64,000 nt of DNA, from positions 1-64,000 of the forward strand of contig JBBSBV010000010.1 of NCBI GenBank assembly GCA_038250905.1, given 5' to 3'. Of the stretch, positions 15,501-23,817 are shown one piece after another. Numbering within the stretch: position 1 is the first letter of the stretch; the number at the start of each line of letters is the position of its first letter. A program made the position numbers and the translations under genes. This DNA comes from JAENVU01 sp038250905. GTDB lineage: Bacteria > Actinomycetota > Acidimicrobiia > IMCC26256 > JAENVU01. The notes under the pieces are model-generated. The model searched no databases. It was not told where the DNA came from and saw only the letters and a program-made list of their open reading frames with translations.

Positions 15501-18500
15501 ACGCGTACGACCCGTTGGGTCATCTCGCGGCCGTCACCGACCCGTTGAACCGTGCCACGGCTTACACCTACGACGCGGTCGGGAACCTGCGGACGAAAGC
15601 CGACCCGGGCGGGACGTGTGGCGGGACCCCTTCGGGTTGCACGACGTATACGCCGGACAGTTTCGAGCAGCTCCGCACGGTCGCCTACAGCGACGGTGCG
15701 ACCCCGGGCGTGACCTACAGCTACGACAACGACGGTCAACGGCTCAGCATGATCGACGGGACGGGTACGTCGAGTTGGGTGTGGGACTCGGTGCATCGCC
15801 TCACCTCAAGCACCGACGGCGCCGGCCAGGCCACCGGGTACGACTATGACCTCGCGGCCCGGCAGGAGACCGTGACCTACCCGGGGAACAAGACCGTCAC
15901 CCGCCGCTACGACAGTGCCGGCCGCCCCGACTCGACCACGGACTGGGCAACCCACCAGACTTCGTACAGCTACGACGACAACAGCAACCAGACCGGCCAA
16001 ACCAACGGCGACACCACGACCGTCATCAACCTGCCCGACGCCGCCGACCGGCTCATGGGCATCACCCACAAACTCGCTGCTGCGACCCTCGCGGACTTCA
16101 CGTACACGCGTGACAACAACAACATGTTGGCGAGCGTCACCTCGACGGGGGTCGGCACGAACGAGACGTACCTGCACAACACGTTGAACCAGCTCAGCAA
16201 CGTGAACGCCGCAACGTACAACTACGACGCGGCTGACAATCTCACGAAGCACGCCGATGGCACGCTCCAGCGTTACGACGTCGCCAACGAACTCTGCTAC
16301 TCGTCGCCGACGAGCTCGGCGGCAGCGTGTGGTTCGACCCCTCCCACGGACGCAACCACGTACATGAACGACACGCGCGGGAACCGCACGACGAAACTCG
16401 TTCCATCCGGCGGGCAGACCGGGTACGCGTTCGATCAAGCCAACCGCTTGAAGACGGCGAACGTCCCGTACGAGTCAGGCAACCTCGGCCAGTTCACTCC
16501 GTTGACGCCAGTACGCGTTCTGAACACGCAGAGCGCGGGTTTCGGTACGTGTTACCAGCCGAACAACACGAGTACCTCGTGCGTGTCCTCACTGACGGCG
16601 AATACACCACGGTATTTCCAGGTGGCGGGATACGCCGGGAGTGGGGTGCCCGCGAGCGGTGTCGACGCGGTCGCGGTGAACGTCACTGCCTTCACGCCTT
16701 CTGCGGCCGGGAGTCTCACCGTTTACTCCTCGACCGGCACGACACCGGGCACGCGCGACCTCACGTTCGCGTCGGGGATCACGAACTCGACTGCGGTCAT
16801 CGCGAAACTCGGAACCGATGGACGACTAGCGATCAACTCGAACAAGGCAACGAACGTGGCCGTCGAGGTCCTGGGCTACTACGCCGCCTCGACCGGCGCC
16901 AAGGGCGGCGCCTATACGCCGCTTCCACCGACGCAGATCACGACCGGGAGCCTCGCAATCTCAGGAACCGTCAACGTCCAGGTAGCTGGCCAAGGCGGAG
17001 TTCCCGCCGTGGCAACGGCCGGCGGCGTGTCCGGCGCGATGGTCCAGGTCAAGGTCACGAGCACCACGGCCACTGGATTCGCACAACTCTGGGACACCGG
17101 TTCAACCCGACCCAACGCACGGAATCTCTCGTTCGTCTCGGCCGACACTGTGATCGAGACTATTCCGACGAAACTCTCTGCAACCGGCCAACTCAGCCTC
17201 TTCGCATCCGGGAGCGGCTTCACGTACACCGTCACGGTTGTCGGCTGGTACTCATCGACTCCCATCGCGTCAGGGAACCTCAACGTGTCCCAGACCTCGA
17301 CTCGCGTACTGAAAACATCGTCGACACCCATTGGAGTCTGCACACCGTCGCCGTGCGCGACGCTCGGCGCGAACGCGCAGCTGTCGGTGCAAGTCAGCGG
17401 TCAAGCCGGAGTTCCGTCAACGGGCGTGACCGCAGTGACCGTGGTCGCCACGGACTTGACCATCACAGGTTCGACCGCAGGGAACCTTGCGCTCAGCAAC
17501 ACGGCCGGGACGCCGAACCCGACCGTGTACATCGCGGCCGGCGAGTCGGAGTCGAACACCGCGGTGGTGCCATTGGATGCGGATGGCAAGATCGTCGTGA
17601 AGAACAACACGTCTGCGAACCGAGACGTGTTCCTCGAGGTGATCGGATGGCAGGAACCAGCGACCAAAGCGTGGACGTACACCTACAACGGTGACGGACT
17701 CCGTACGAAGAAAACCGCACCCGACGGCACGATCACGACCTACGCCTGGGACAAGTCAGGCAGCCTTCCGCTCCTCGTCGCCGAAACCACCGGAGCAAAC
17801 ATCACCCGCTACATCTACGGACCCGGTGGACTCCCGATCGAAGACGTCCAACCCGACGGCACCGCCCGCTACTACCACCACGACCAAATCGGATCCACCC
17901 GCCTCCTCACCAGCCAAGCCGGAGCCGTCACCGGCACCACGACCTACAACGCGTACGGGAAACCGACCACGACCACCGGGTCCGCAACCACACCCCTCGG
18001 ATACGCCGGCCAATACACCGACTCCGAAACCGGACTCCAATACCTCCGAGCCCGCTACTACGACCCGGGAACTGGACAGCTCATCACGAGAGACCCGATG
18101 TTCTCCTCGACGCGGTCGGCCTACGGCTACGCCCAAGGCGCGCCGCTCAGCGCAACCGACCCGAGTGGCCTCGACATCTGGGACGACACCGGCCTGGCCG
18201 ACGCCTGGAACGCGACCGGCGGAAGCGTGGCACACGGCGCCGCATACGTCGCGAATGAGGTTGGCTCGTTCGTCGACCGACAGTGCCTTGGTTCGTGGCA
18301 GGACGCCGCGGGATGTGCGGCGGTTGTCGTCGGAGGCGTCGCGCTCGGAGCGGGCGGGCTTGCGCTGCTCGGCGTGGGCGGTGGGCTCGCCGGCGGGCTT
18401 GGGACGACTGCAACGCTCGCGGGTTGGGCAGGCACCTCTTTGCAAGGCGCCTTAACGTATGACGACTGTCGACACGGGATCGACGGCTCGTGCTTAATCA

Positions 18501-18676
18501 ACTTCGGGTCGACCCTCACGGCGGGATTCGGATCCGGTCTCGGGACGTTCGCTGGTGAGTACGCCAAGGGGGGGAACGAGTTTGCAATCGCGCTCGGGCT
18601 ATACGGTGAGGCATTTGGAACAGTTGGCTACTACTGGGGATTGCCTGGGATCGCTAGCTGCGCTGATCGGCGATAG
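12551..18676 (+). CDS. Secreted RHS/YD-repeat protein with NHL repeats and inserted beta modules, 2041 aa
   Basis: A signal-peptide-like segment (MKRVGVMVLSCVLATVGLV to VAGA) is followed by six NHL-type repeats (IAGTG, GYSGDGGPAT), a DUF6531-like entry region, many YD repeats (YDxxGN), and the RHS-associated core ending YGYAQGAPLSATDPSGL. A roughly 400-residue block of three related beta-rich modules (about 16480-17670) is inserted between YD repeats. The last 140 residues are a unique Gly-rich, Cys-containing tail, where RHS proteins usually carry a toxin. ATG 12551 has GGAAGGTGAG just upstream; ATG 12611 is an alternative. It probably acts in contact-dependent competition or adhesion. Confidence 0.8.
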   Translation: MAESVLVFERAYRGLRPRTAMKRVGVMVLSCVLATVGLVAVTVPQAPVAGAATGDISTIAGTGSFGYSGDGGPATSAQIDLLSAITVDASGNTIIAGDQFPNGDYVVRKISPAGTISTLAGTGVRGSDGDGGPANLAKIDEPESLAADAVGNVYIGEHGSHRVRKVSPDGTITTVAGDGTTPGCVPGISMCTNGEGGPATLAQIWSPAGLTVDRLGNLYIADSTCANIRVVDTAGNIHTIIGNVNAPWYCYNPPSPLAIPEDVAVDDLGNLYIKDANYIRRWDGANLVTIAGTGTNKVGDAGYSGDGGPATLATINDPTSITLDGSGALFLAVGSRIRKIDRSGIITTVAGNGTVGYSGDGGPATSANIRETGGAAIDGLGNLIIADGGYAHVRLVSGITVPRPVGLSAGEQFGGFNPAEPCFACALKSLSTFTEWPVDAATGNFWHTFNLMSIPGRGPALGLSLTYNSLGAATSGRFGNGWQDSYGTNLTIGSGNNPVTVNQENGAQVTFSLVNGGYVAPLRVQATLTHNGDGTWTFLRKQRDTFKFNALGQLTSITDLNGYSTTLSYTSGQLTAVTDPEGRTLTFGYTGSLVTTVTDTTGSRSVLLGYTGTDLTSITDIGGGVTTMSYSGTHQLLQMLDPNQQSAVTKHYLTNVYDPVSGKVTSQTDFAGRVTAFDYTTIAGATKVTDPKGNVTVEQFTGGLPTAITRGYGTGSAATWVQSFDANSFLPVCATAPDGLKTYLTYDARGNQTTATVGATICDPSNATGRTTTRTYDSLNDVLTVKDPKNVTTTYGYDAAGNLLSVSTPIDTHPGSNLAVSYAYDPGHAGDVQTMTDPHGKVWTYGYDSNGLRSNVTDPNTKVTKSCYDTIGRHTRLVTPQGVNAGVTCTSGSPTYTTLYTTNAYGDLLTSTDALGHQTVQTYYPDRTLKTVKDAKNQTTTYEYNLDNELIQVDRPDLTTVKTDYWPDGSLKSQTDGANQTTNYAYDPLGHLAAVTDPLNRATAYTYDAVGNLRTKADPGGTCGGTPSGCTTYTPDSFEQLRTVAYSDGATPGVTYSYDNDGQRLSMIDGTGTSSWVWDSVHRLTSSTDGAGQATGYDYDLAARQETVTYPGNKTVTRRYDSAGRPDSTTDWATHQTSYSYDDNSNQTGQTNGDTTTVINLPDAADRLMGITHKLAAATLADFTYTRDNNNMLASVTSTGVGTNETYLHNTLNQLSNVNAATYNYDAADNLTKHADGTLQRYDVANELCYSSPTSSAAACGSTPPTDATTYMNDTRGNRTTKLVPSGGQTGYAFDQANRLKTANVPYESGNLGQFTPLTPVRVLNTQSAGFGTCYQPNNTSTSCVSSLTANTPRYFQVAGYAGSGVPASGVDAVAVNVTAFTPSAAGSLTVYSSTGTTPGTRDLTFASGITNSTAVIAKLGTDGRLAINSNKATNVAVEVLGYYAASTGAKGGAYTPLPPTQITTGSLAISGTVNVQVAGQGGVPAVATAGGVSGAMVQVKVTSTTATGFAQLWDTGSTRPNARNLSFVSADTVIETIPTKLSATGQLSLFASGSGFTYTVTVVGWYSSTPIASGNLNVSQTSTRVLKTSSTPIGVCTPSPCATLGANAQLSVQVSGQAGVPSTGVTAVTVVATDLTITGSTAGNLALSNTAGTPNPTVYIAAGESESNTAVVPLDADGKIVVKNNTSANRDVFLEVIGWQEPATKAWTYTYNGDGLRTKKTAPDGTITTYAWDKSGSLPLLVAETTGANITRYIYGPGGLPIEDVQPDGTARYYHHDQIGSTRLLTSQAGAVTGTTTYNAYGKPTTTTGSATTPLGYAGQYTDSETGLQYLRARYYDPGTGQLITRDPMFSSTRSAYGYAQGAPLSATDPSGLDIWDDTGLADAWNATGGSVAHGAAYVANEVGSFVDRQCLGSWQDAAGCAAVVVGGVALGAGGLALLGVGGGLAGGLGTTATLAGWAGTSLQGALTYDDCRHGIDGSCLINFGSTLTAGFGSGLGTFAGEYAKGGNEFAIALGLYGEAFGTVGYYWGLPGIASCADRR

Positions 18677-18679
18677 CAG

Positions 18680-18922
18680 GTGCCGCTACTCGTTGTTGCC
18701 GCGATCACCTACCTCTATGCGGTGCTGCTGATTGCATTATCGCGACGACACGGTGGATGGTTTCAACTCAACCGGAGCAGACGAGGCCTGCCGGCGCCAA
18801 GATGCGCCGAGCCGTACCGAGATCTGCCGTACATGATGCGCTCCTGGGTCTTCGCAATCCCGATTCTCCTGGCTATCGCTTCTTTCTGCGTGGTCTGCGG
18901 ACTTGTGATCATTTTGCCGTAG
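18680..18922 (+). CDS. Small two-helix membrane protein, possible immunity partner, 80 aa
   Basis: The GTG start lies 3 bp after the RHS stop codon, implying translational coupling. Two hydrophobic segments (LLVVAAITYLYAVLLIAL and WVFAIPILLAIASFCVVCGLVIIL) flank a short polar loop. Position directly behind the variable RHS tail is where immunity genes of polymorphic toxins lie; that role is inferred from context only. No family is recognised. Confidence 0.45.
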   Translation: MPLLVVAAITYLYAVLLIALSRRHGGWFQLNRSRRGLPAPRCAEPYRDLPYMMRSWVFAIPILLAIASFCVVCGLVIILP

Positions 18923-19012
18923 CTGCGAGAGACCCACTGTGTGCGCTCGCCCGCCTCGCGAATGGCCCCGAGACCGTCCACCCGCGCGTCGAGCGCGCCG
19001 GCACCCGCTGAT

Positions 19013-20356
19013 CTATTTCGCCATGTCTCGAAGTCGCACGGGTAGATCCTCCACGGCACGGAAAACGAACTTCTTCCCCCTCTTGCTCCTCTCCATGAGG
19101 CCGAGTTCTTCGAGCTTGAGCAGATCCGTCCGGGCGGACTGATGAGTGACTCGATGTCGGCGTGCCTGGGCGGCGAACGTGAACGGATCCGAAGGGTCCT
19201 TGATCGCATCGGTCAGGATCGCGAGCTGGCGATGATTCAGTTCCGATGCGCCGCGGAGCAGCACACCGAGTTCGCGGGTCTCAGCGATCTTTCGGCTGAG
19301 GTACTGCTTAAGGCTCTCGATCGCGCGCTCTACTACGCCTAACTGATAGAGCACGAAATATGTGATGTCGGAGTCGTCTGTTTCGACGAGGAGGTAGGAC
19401 CTCGCGTATTGGGTTGGGGCCTTGCGGAGGATGCTGGAAATCGACAGGTACTGGGTCAACCAATAGCCCGACCGCTGCATCGACCAGTAGAAGAGTGCTC
19501 TGCTGGTTCTGCCGTTCCCATCGACAAAGGGATGGTCGTGTGCCAGCCAGAAGTGCAAGACGATTGCTCGCACGACCGGATGCAGGAAGCCATCGCCCAG
19601 AGTCCCATTCGCAAACTCGCACATCATCTCGAGGCGATGCTGGAGTTCCGTCGCGGGCGGAGGCACGTGCAGCAGGGTGTCGTCGGTCCACCGCACTGAT
19701 ATTCGCTCTTCGTGTGCGTTCTGTAGGCGACCCGCGTCAAGCGGATCGTCGAGTGCGCCTTCCGTGACGACTCGGTGCAGATCGAGCACATCGGTTGGTG
19801 TCAGCGGCGCGCCTGATCGGGCGAGCTCCTCTGCGAGGAGCATCGCGCTGTAGTTGTTCGCGATCATCTGCTCGCTGCGGTCTTTCGGTGGGCGACCCGT
19901 CTGGAGCATCTCCTTCGCAACCTGCCTCGTAGTACTCGCTCCCTCGAGTTGACTCGAAGTGATCGCTTCTTCGACGAGCGAGCTGACCAGGTATCGATCA
20001 CTCGATTTCAGGTTGGTCACCACGTCATCGGCGAGGATCTGCCCGCTCGCCTGCTGATCGATGTGGTGGACGAGTTCCTGCACCGCGTCGACATTGCTGA
20101 ATCGAAACTCGGAGCCGGACGAAGTACGCAGGGGCAGGACGCGCGCGATGTTCCGACGCGCGACGGCCATCGATAGCCACCACTGCTCTTGGGTCAGGCC
20201 GTCCGGAGGGGTGCGTCGCCTGAGGTCGTCCCAGTGGAGATAACGACCTCTCCCGTCGACCGGGTGGCTGTTCATCATCACTGTGACCAGCTCGCCCGCG
20301 TCCGACAGCCGACGGATCGTCTGCGGGTAGTCGGGGGGCTTTTGCGGCAGTTTCAT
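19013..20356 (-). CDS. Fic family AMP-transferase with winged HTH, 447 aa
   Basis: The Fic core motif HPFVDGNGRTSR (near residue 275) is complete, with catalytic His and the anion-binding Asn-Gly-Arg, so it should transfer AMP or a similar group to a target hydroxyl. SSQLEGA near residue 131 fits the [S/T]xxxE[G/N] inhibitory helix ahead of the core, a class II arrangement that blocks ATP until relieved. The C-terminus (RRHRVTHQSARTDLLKLEELGLMERS) is a winged HTH. ATG 20356 has GGAG 6-7 nt upstream. Inverted boxes upstream suggest autoregulation. Confidence 0.85.
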   Translation of the reverse strand: MKLPQKPPDYPQTIRRLSDAGELVTVMMNSHPVDGRGRYLHWDDLRRRTPPDGLTQEQWWLSMAVARRNIARVLPLRTSSGSEFRFSNVDAVQELVHHIDQQASGQILADDVVTNLKSSDRYLVSSLVEEAITSSQLEGASTTRQVAKEMLQTGRPPKDRSEQMIANNYSAMLLAEELARSGAPLTPTDVLDLHRVVTEGALDDPLDAGRLQNAHEERISVRWTDDTLLHVPPPATELQHRLEMMCEFANGTLGDGFLHPVVRAIVLHFWLAHDHPFVDGNGRTSRALFYWSMQRSGYWLTQYLSISSILRKAPTQYARSYLLVETDDSDITYFVLYQLGVVERAIESLKQYLSRKIAETRELGVLLRGASELNHRQLAILTDAIKDPSDPFTFAAQARRHRVTHQSARTDLLKLEELGLMERSKRGKKFVFRAVEDLPVRLRDMAK

Positions 20357-20364
20357 CACAACTC

Positions 20365-20451
20365 CAAGTTTGCTGCTAATGCAATCAGGATTAGTATTAG
20401 CAGATTCATGGAGGCCAACTGCAAGTCTGCCGACAATTAGCAGCAAACTTG
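20365..20451 (-). promoter_or_regulatory. Operator of the fic gene: ATTAGCAG boxes
   Basis: CAAGTTTGCTGCTAAT (20365-20380) and its perfect complement ATTAGCAGCAAACTTG (20436-20451) flank a third box ATTAGCAG (20396-20403). On the gene strand TAATACT beside the middle box could be a -10. The array lies immediately upstream of fic, so the Fic winged HTH is the natural candidate to bind it. Confidence 0.6.
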
Positions 20452-20577
20452 TATTTCACCGCTGTAATTCACGACCACCAAGCTGTCGTCGACATTGACG
20501 AAGCTCAGTCGCACCCGCAGCTCCTCAGCCAGCATGTCTCCGGGCTTACGCGGCTGCACGGGCGATCAACTCGGATC

Positions 20578-20596
20578 ATCCCGCGGATATCCCGCG
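20578..20596. repeat. Element B right arm-type repeat
   Basis: ATCCCGCGGATATCCCGCG, identical to 7679-7697, ending 95 bp before the att2 core. The equivalent pair in element C also ends 95 bp before its core. Confidence 0.65.
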
Positions 20597-20623
20597 GACG
20601 CCACCGTTCGCGGTTGTTCGCCA

Positions 20624-21922
20624 CTATTCGGAGATGGGTTCCGACCTGGGAAAACAGTTCGTCAGCGTCCGCTGAGATCCAGAAATTCCGATTCCCAAGC
20701 TGAGAACGCGAGTTCGATTCTCGTCACCCGCTCCACGATCACCGCTGGTCACACGGCCTGCCGTGTTGCAATTGGCGGCCCCCTCGACCCCCTCCGCGGC
20801 TTCCATCGCGCGTCCCTCGCGCGCGATTCGCCGTGACGTCTCGACCATCTCGTCCAAGGCTCCGGCAATGAAGGCGTCCCGATCAGCGGTCGCGTGCTGA
20901 TACCGGATCGCGGCCTGCGATGACGCGTGGCCCATCCGGTGCATGAGCTCCCGCGTGCTCGCGCCCGACGAAGCGGCCAACGTGTTCGCGGTGTGGCGCA
21001 GATCATGGAACCGGAACTCCTCCGGGAGCCCGGCCTGGGCTCGAGCCCGAGCCCAGGCCTTCTGCAGCACGTGCCGGCGCAACGGGCCGCCGCGTTCTCC
21101 TCGGAACACTCGACCGTCGGGCTCACGCGGCGAGAACTGGTCCAAGTGCTGTTCGATCTCCGGCATGAGAAACGGGGGAAGCGCAATCGTCCGTCGACCC
21201 GCGTCGCTCTTGGGCGGACCGACGATCAGCTCACCGTGCTTGAGCTGGTGCTCTTGCTGTTCGACGGTAAGTGATCCGCGCAGCAGATTGAGGTGCCGGC
21301 GCTCGAGTCCGAGAAGCTCGCCGACGCGCAGGCCGCAGAATCCAGCGAGCAACACAATGAGTCGGAGGTGCTCGGGCATCGAGTCCGCCGCGTGCAACAC
21401 CTCGACCACGGTGGCCGTCGGCCGTTCGGCCACCCGCTCGACGCCCGCGCCTGGAAGCTTGCACGGGTTGGAAATGATTAGCTCGTCGTGAACGGCGGTG
21501 CCAAGGATCGTTCGGAGCACTCGGTAGCACTTCGCCGCCGTGTTGGCGCTCATGCTGTCGCCGTTCACGAGCGCGCTGTGCCACTCACGGATTGATCGAG
21601 GGGTCAGGGCGTTCAGGTAGACAGGCCCGAGCACCGGGAACACGTGGCGGCGAAGTTGGCCCTCGTAGGTCTCGCGGGTGCGGATCCGCAGCCCCGGTCT
21701 CGACGCCAACCACGCGGTCGCGTACTCCTCCACGGTGATCCGTCCGGCGTGAGGATGAACCCAGGTGCCCCGCAGCATGTCGGTCTCGATGGTGACCGCG
21801 AAGCGATCCGCGTCACGCCGGGTGCGGAAGGTCTTCGTGTGAACCCGACCGTCGGGACCGCGGTAGCGAACGTCGTAGCGATCGCCGCGTGCTTCCGTCG
21901 AACGCTTGGTCACTGACGCCAC
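20624..21922 (-). CDS. int: Tyrosine integrase of element C, 432 aa
   Basis: Homologous to the element B integrase along its length. Catalytic residues are visible as GLRVGELLGL (Arg), HDLRH (His-x-x-Arg), MGH and IRYQHAT (Tyr nucleophile). The GTG at 21922 with GGAGG 4 nt upstream is chosen over the longer frame because it aligns with the B start. The C-terminus reads through att2 (GAGDENRTRVLSLG) into element B's right end and stops after FPRSEPISE. In a circle of element C the corresponding tail would come from C's own right end. It should direct integration and, with Xis, excision. Confidence 0.9.
   Translation of the reverse strand: MASVTKRSTEARGDRYDVRYRGPDGRVHTKTFRTRRDADRFAVTIETDMLRGTWVHPHAGRITVEEYATAWLASRPGLRIRTRETYEGQLRRHVFPVLGPVYLNALTPRSIREWHSALVNGDSMSANTAAKCYRVLRTILGTAVHDELIISNPCKLPGAGVERVAERPTATVVEVLHAADSMPEHLRLIVLLAGFCGLRVGELLGLERRHLNLLRGSLTVEQQEHQLKHGELIVGPPKSDAGRRTIALPPFLMPEIEQHLDQFSPREPDGRVFRGERGGPLRRHVLQKAWARARAQAGLPEEFRFHDLRHTANTLAASSGASTRELMHRMGHASSQAAIRYQHATADRDAFIAGALDEMVETSRRIAREGRAMEAAEGVEGAANCNTAGRVTSGDRGAGDENRTRVLSLGIGISGSQRTLTNCFPRSEPISE
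20692..20735 (+). repeat. att2: 44-bp tRNA-Gly core, B/C junction
   Basis: Identical to att1 and att3. The sequence to its left is the right end of element B and resembles that of element C for over 100 bp. To its right begins element C with int. No 5' tRNA half is present. Confidence 0.85.
20805..20823. repeat. Element C left arm-type repeat
   Basis: ATCGCGCGTCCCTCGCGCG: paired 8-mers at an 11-bp period, 69 bp after the att2 core, exactly as in element B but with a different 8-mer. It matches the right-end copy 35720-35738 at 18 of 19 positions. Confidence 0.6.
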
Positions 21923-22001
21923 GATGCCTCCAGGTTGAGAGTGATCCGGTGGGGAGGTCGCAGAACGACGAGGCGCCAACGCGCGTCGTGAAGGTATCCG
22001 C

Positions 22002-22226
22002 TCACCCGCGAACTCGCTTCGCCGCCACGAAGTCGCTGACTGCGGCGACTGGAACCCGAGCGGATCGGCCGATATGCACGACGTCCAGGTTCCCGCTCGC
22101 GATCAGCTCGTAGACGGTCGTACGTCCGATCGCAAGCGCGGCGGCCGCTTCCGGAATCGTCAACAGGAGTGGCTGGACGGCTCTTGCCGCCTCTCCGTTT
22201 CGGTCGTGTCCGTGCGTCGTGGTCAT
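22002..22226 (-). CDS. xis: MerR-type excisionase of element C, 74 aa
   Basis: HTH_17/excisionase family: LLLTIPEAAAALAIGRTTVYELIASGNLDVVHIGRSARVPVAAV closely resembles the element B protein. ATG 22226 (MTTTHGHDRN) is preferred over the long upstream frame by comparison with B and by the GCGCATAG box 8 nt before it. It lies 79 bp upstream of int on the same strand and probably controls the direction of recombination. Confidence 0.8.
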   Translation of the reverse strand: MTTTHGHDRNGEAARAVQPLLLTIPEAAAALAIGRTTVYELIASGNLDVVHIGRSARVPVAAVSDFVAAKRVRG

Positions 22227-22234
22227 GTTCCTAC

Positions 22235-22242
22235 CTATGCGC
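22235..22242 (-). promoter_or_regulatory. GCGCATAG box upstream of xis (C)
   Basis: CTATGCGC on the plus strand, 8 nt before the xis ATG; the fourth occurrence of this box at a backbone gene start. Confidence 0.45.
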
Positions 22243-22282
22243 ACTTGAGAGGCGAAACGAGACGCTACGTGCCGACGAAAGC

Positions 22283-22300
22283 TTGACGCGGCGGTGTCAA
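22283..22300. promoter_or_regulatory. TTGAC-N8-GTCAA dyad, element C
   Basis: TTGAC GCGGCGGT GTCAA has the same half-sites and spacing as the inner part of the perfect dyad at 9265-9288 of element B. Likely an operator shared by the two elements. Confidence 0.4.
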
Positions 22301-22356
22301 TCGACGCCGACGCGTTCGTATTGACTCGGCGAGAAGGGCCACGACCCAGCCTGGGC

Positions 22357-22391
22357 GTCTGCACCGACTGTCTGCACCAACTGTCTGCACC
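22357..22391. repeat. Three perfect 13-bp iterons, element C
   Basis: GTCTGCACC begins at 22357, 22370 and 22383. CGACCC lies 15 bp before the first, matching the TGACCC at the same offset in element B. It lies between xis and the Mrr-like gene. Confidence 0.65.
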
Positions 22392-22538
22392 GGTGGCCTT
22401 ACCGCGTTGAGATGCGCAGCTGCCACGCCCGGAACATGAGTCGGCTCGCGACGACAGCAGACGCCGGATCGAAGTCTGCGTGACGTCGGCAGGGTGACAG
22501 CGTCGCCACGCTGCCATCTGGGGTGACCGGGCACAGAG

Positions 22539-23588
22539 GTGTGTACCGGTACCGTTGAGGTTGTGGCTTCGTCACATGAGATGGGCAGGCAGCTCGAGCA
22601 ACGCGTCGCCGCGTTCTTCGCAACGAACGGTTATACGACGCGGTGCAACGAGATCCTCGAAGGTCGATCCGGCGGACGACATGAAATCGACGTCCTCGCC
22701 GAGAAGTCAGACGCGCTCACCACCTACCGCGTCGCGGTCGAGTGCAAAGCCTGGCAACAGCCGATCGAGAAGGACGTCGTCTCGAAGCTCCACTATGTGA
22801 TCAGCGATCTCGGCCTGAGCAAAGGCATCATCGTCAGCTTGGCGGGATCCCGATCAGGCGCCGATCGCACGGCAGCCGACCTCGGCATCGACCTCCGGGG
22901 CCCCGACGATCTACGCCGGCACCTCGGAGACAACGCCGTCGGAGAACTCAGCGTCCCCTCGGAGACGACGAACGCCACACTCGGCTGGGGTTACGCCTTC
23001 CGGTCCTCGCCGGCAGAGGCCGAGAAGTTGATCCGTTCGTCAGGAAAGGGTCGGCTGGGCTTGCGAACTCTTGAGCAGCTGCTCTGGCTCTCTCCCGTGT
23101 GGCTACCCGCGTACTGCGTCCGGCTGACCGTCGCACAGCCGGGGGTCAAGCGGCTCCGGACTCGGCGGCGGTCGTCGACGATCGACAACCTCTACGAGGC
23201 GCTGGGCGGGACATTCCTCGGACGCGTCCCGGGGACGTGGGAGCAAGTCCGGACCGACCAGGGCGTGTCACTCCGTCCCGCCATCCGGGACACGAAGCTC
23301 CATGCGTCATTGAGAAAAGCGGTTCAGGACTACAGCCGCGTCACGTCCGCATCCGCGATCCAGCGTCACGCGGCCAATCTCGCTCAGTGTGGTGTTCCGA
23401 CACCGTGCTCGTCCCTGAGCGTCGATCAGACCTCGCCCGTCTCCTTGCCGTACTACGCGGGCATCCTTGAGACGAGCGGCCAGCAACGTGTCGTTGCCAT
23501 CAGCGGATGGACCGGTGAACTCTCCGAACCCGTGGCCCAGCTACTCACCGCGAACCTCGCCCTCCTTCGCGCCCAGGCTGTCCGCTGA
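22539..23588 (+). CDS. Mrr-like restriction endonuclease domain protein, 349 aa
   Basis: The N-terminal third is a PD-(D/E)xK nuclease domain of the Mrr_cat type: GRQLEQRVAAFFATNGY leads to HEIDVLAE and then YRVAVECKAW, giving the Asp and Glu-x-Lys metal and catalytic residues, and GIIVSLAGSRSGADRTA follows as in Mrr proteins. The rest is unrecognised. It may cut modified or foreign DNA. The start is uncertain: GTG 22539, GTG 22563 and ATG 22581 are possible. It replaces the small membrane frame at the same place in element B. Confidence 0.65.
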   Translation: MCTGTVEVVASSHEMGRQLEQRVAAFFATNGYTTRCNEILEGRSGGRHEIDVLAEKSDALTTYRVAVECKAWQQPIEKDVVSKLHYVISDLGLSKGIIVSLAGSRSGADRTAADLGIDLRGPDDLRRHLGDNAVGELSVPSETTNATLGWGYAFRSSPAEAEKLIRSSGKGRLGLRTLEQLLWLSPVWLPAYCVRLTVAQPGVKRLRTRRRSSTIDNLYEALGGTFLGRVPGTWEQVRTDQGVSLRPAIRDTKLHASLRKAVQDYSRVTSASAIQRHAANLAQCGVPTPCSSLSVDQTSPVSLPYYAGILETSGQQRVVAISGWTGELSEPVAQLLTANLALLRAQAVR

Positions 23589-23817
23589 GCCGGGGAACGA
23601 CCGGAACCTCTGACGCTCGACGACTTCGTAGACGCCACGACCGGCCGAGCATGCCCGACCGACGCCGTCACCGGGAGGAGCCGAGAGCGTGAAGTAGGGG
23701 CCCGTGATTCGGCACGAGCGTCGATCTCTTCAGCCTTCGCGCGCCTACGTCACTTCGGCCGTCGTCGCAGTTGAGTCGCGTCCCTCCGCACAGTGTCGAA
23801 ACCGAGACGACCACTCT

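Noticed and set aside
20449..20703. Plus-strand 84-aa frame at the right end of element B
   Set aside because: It overlaps the arm-type repeat and att core and has no counterpart at the homologous right end of element C.
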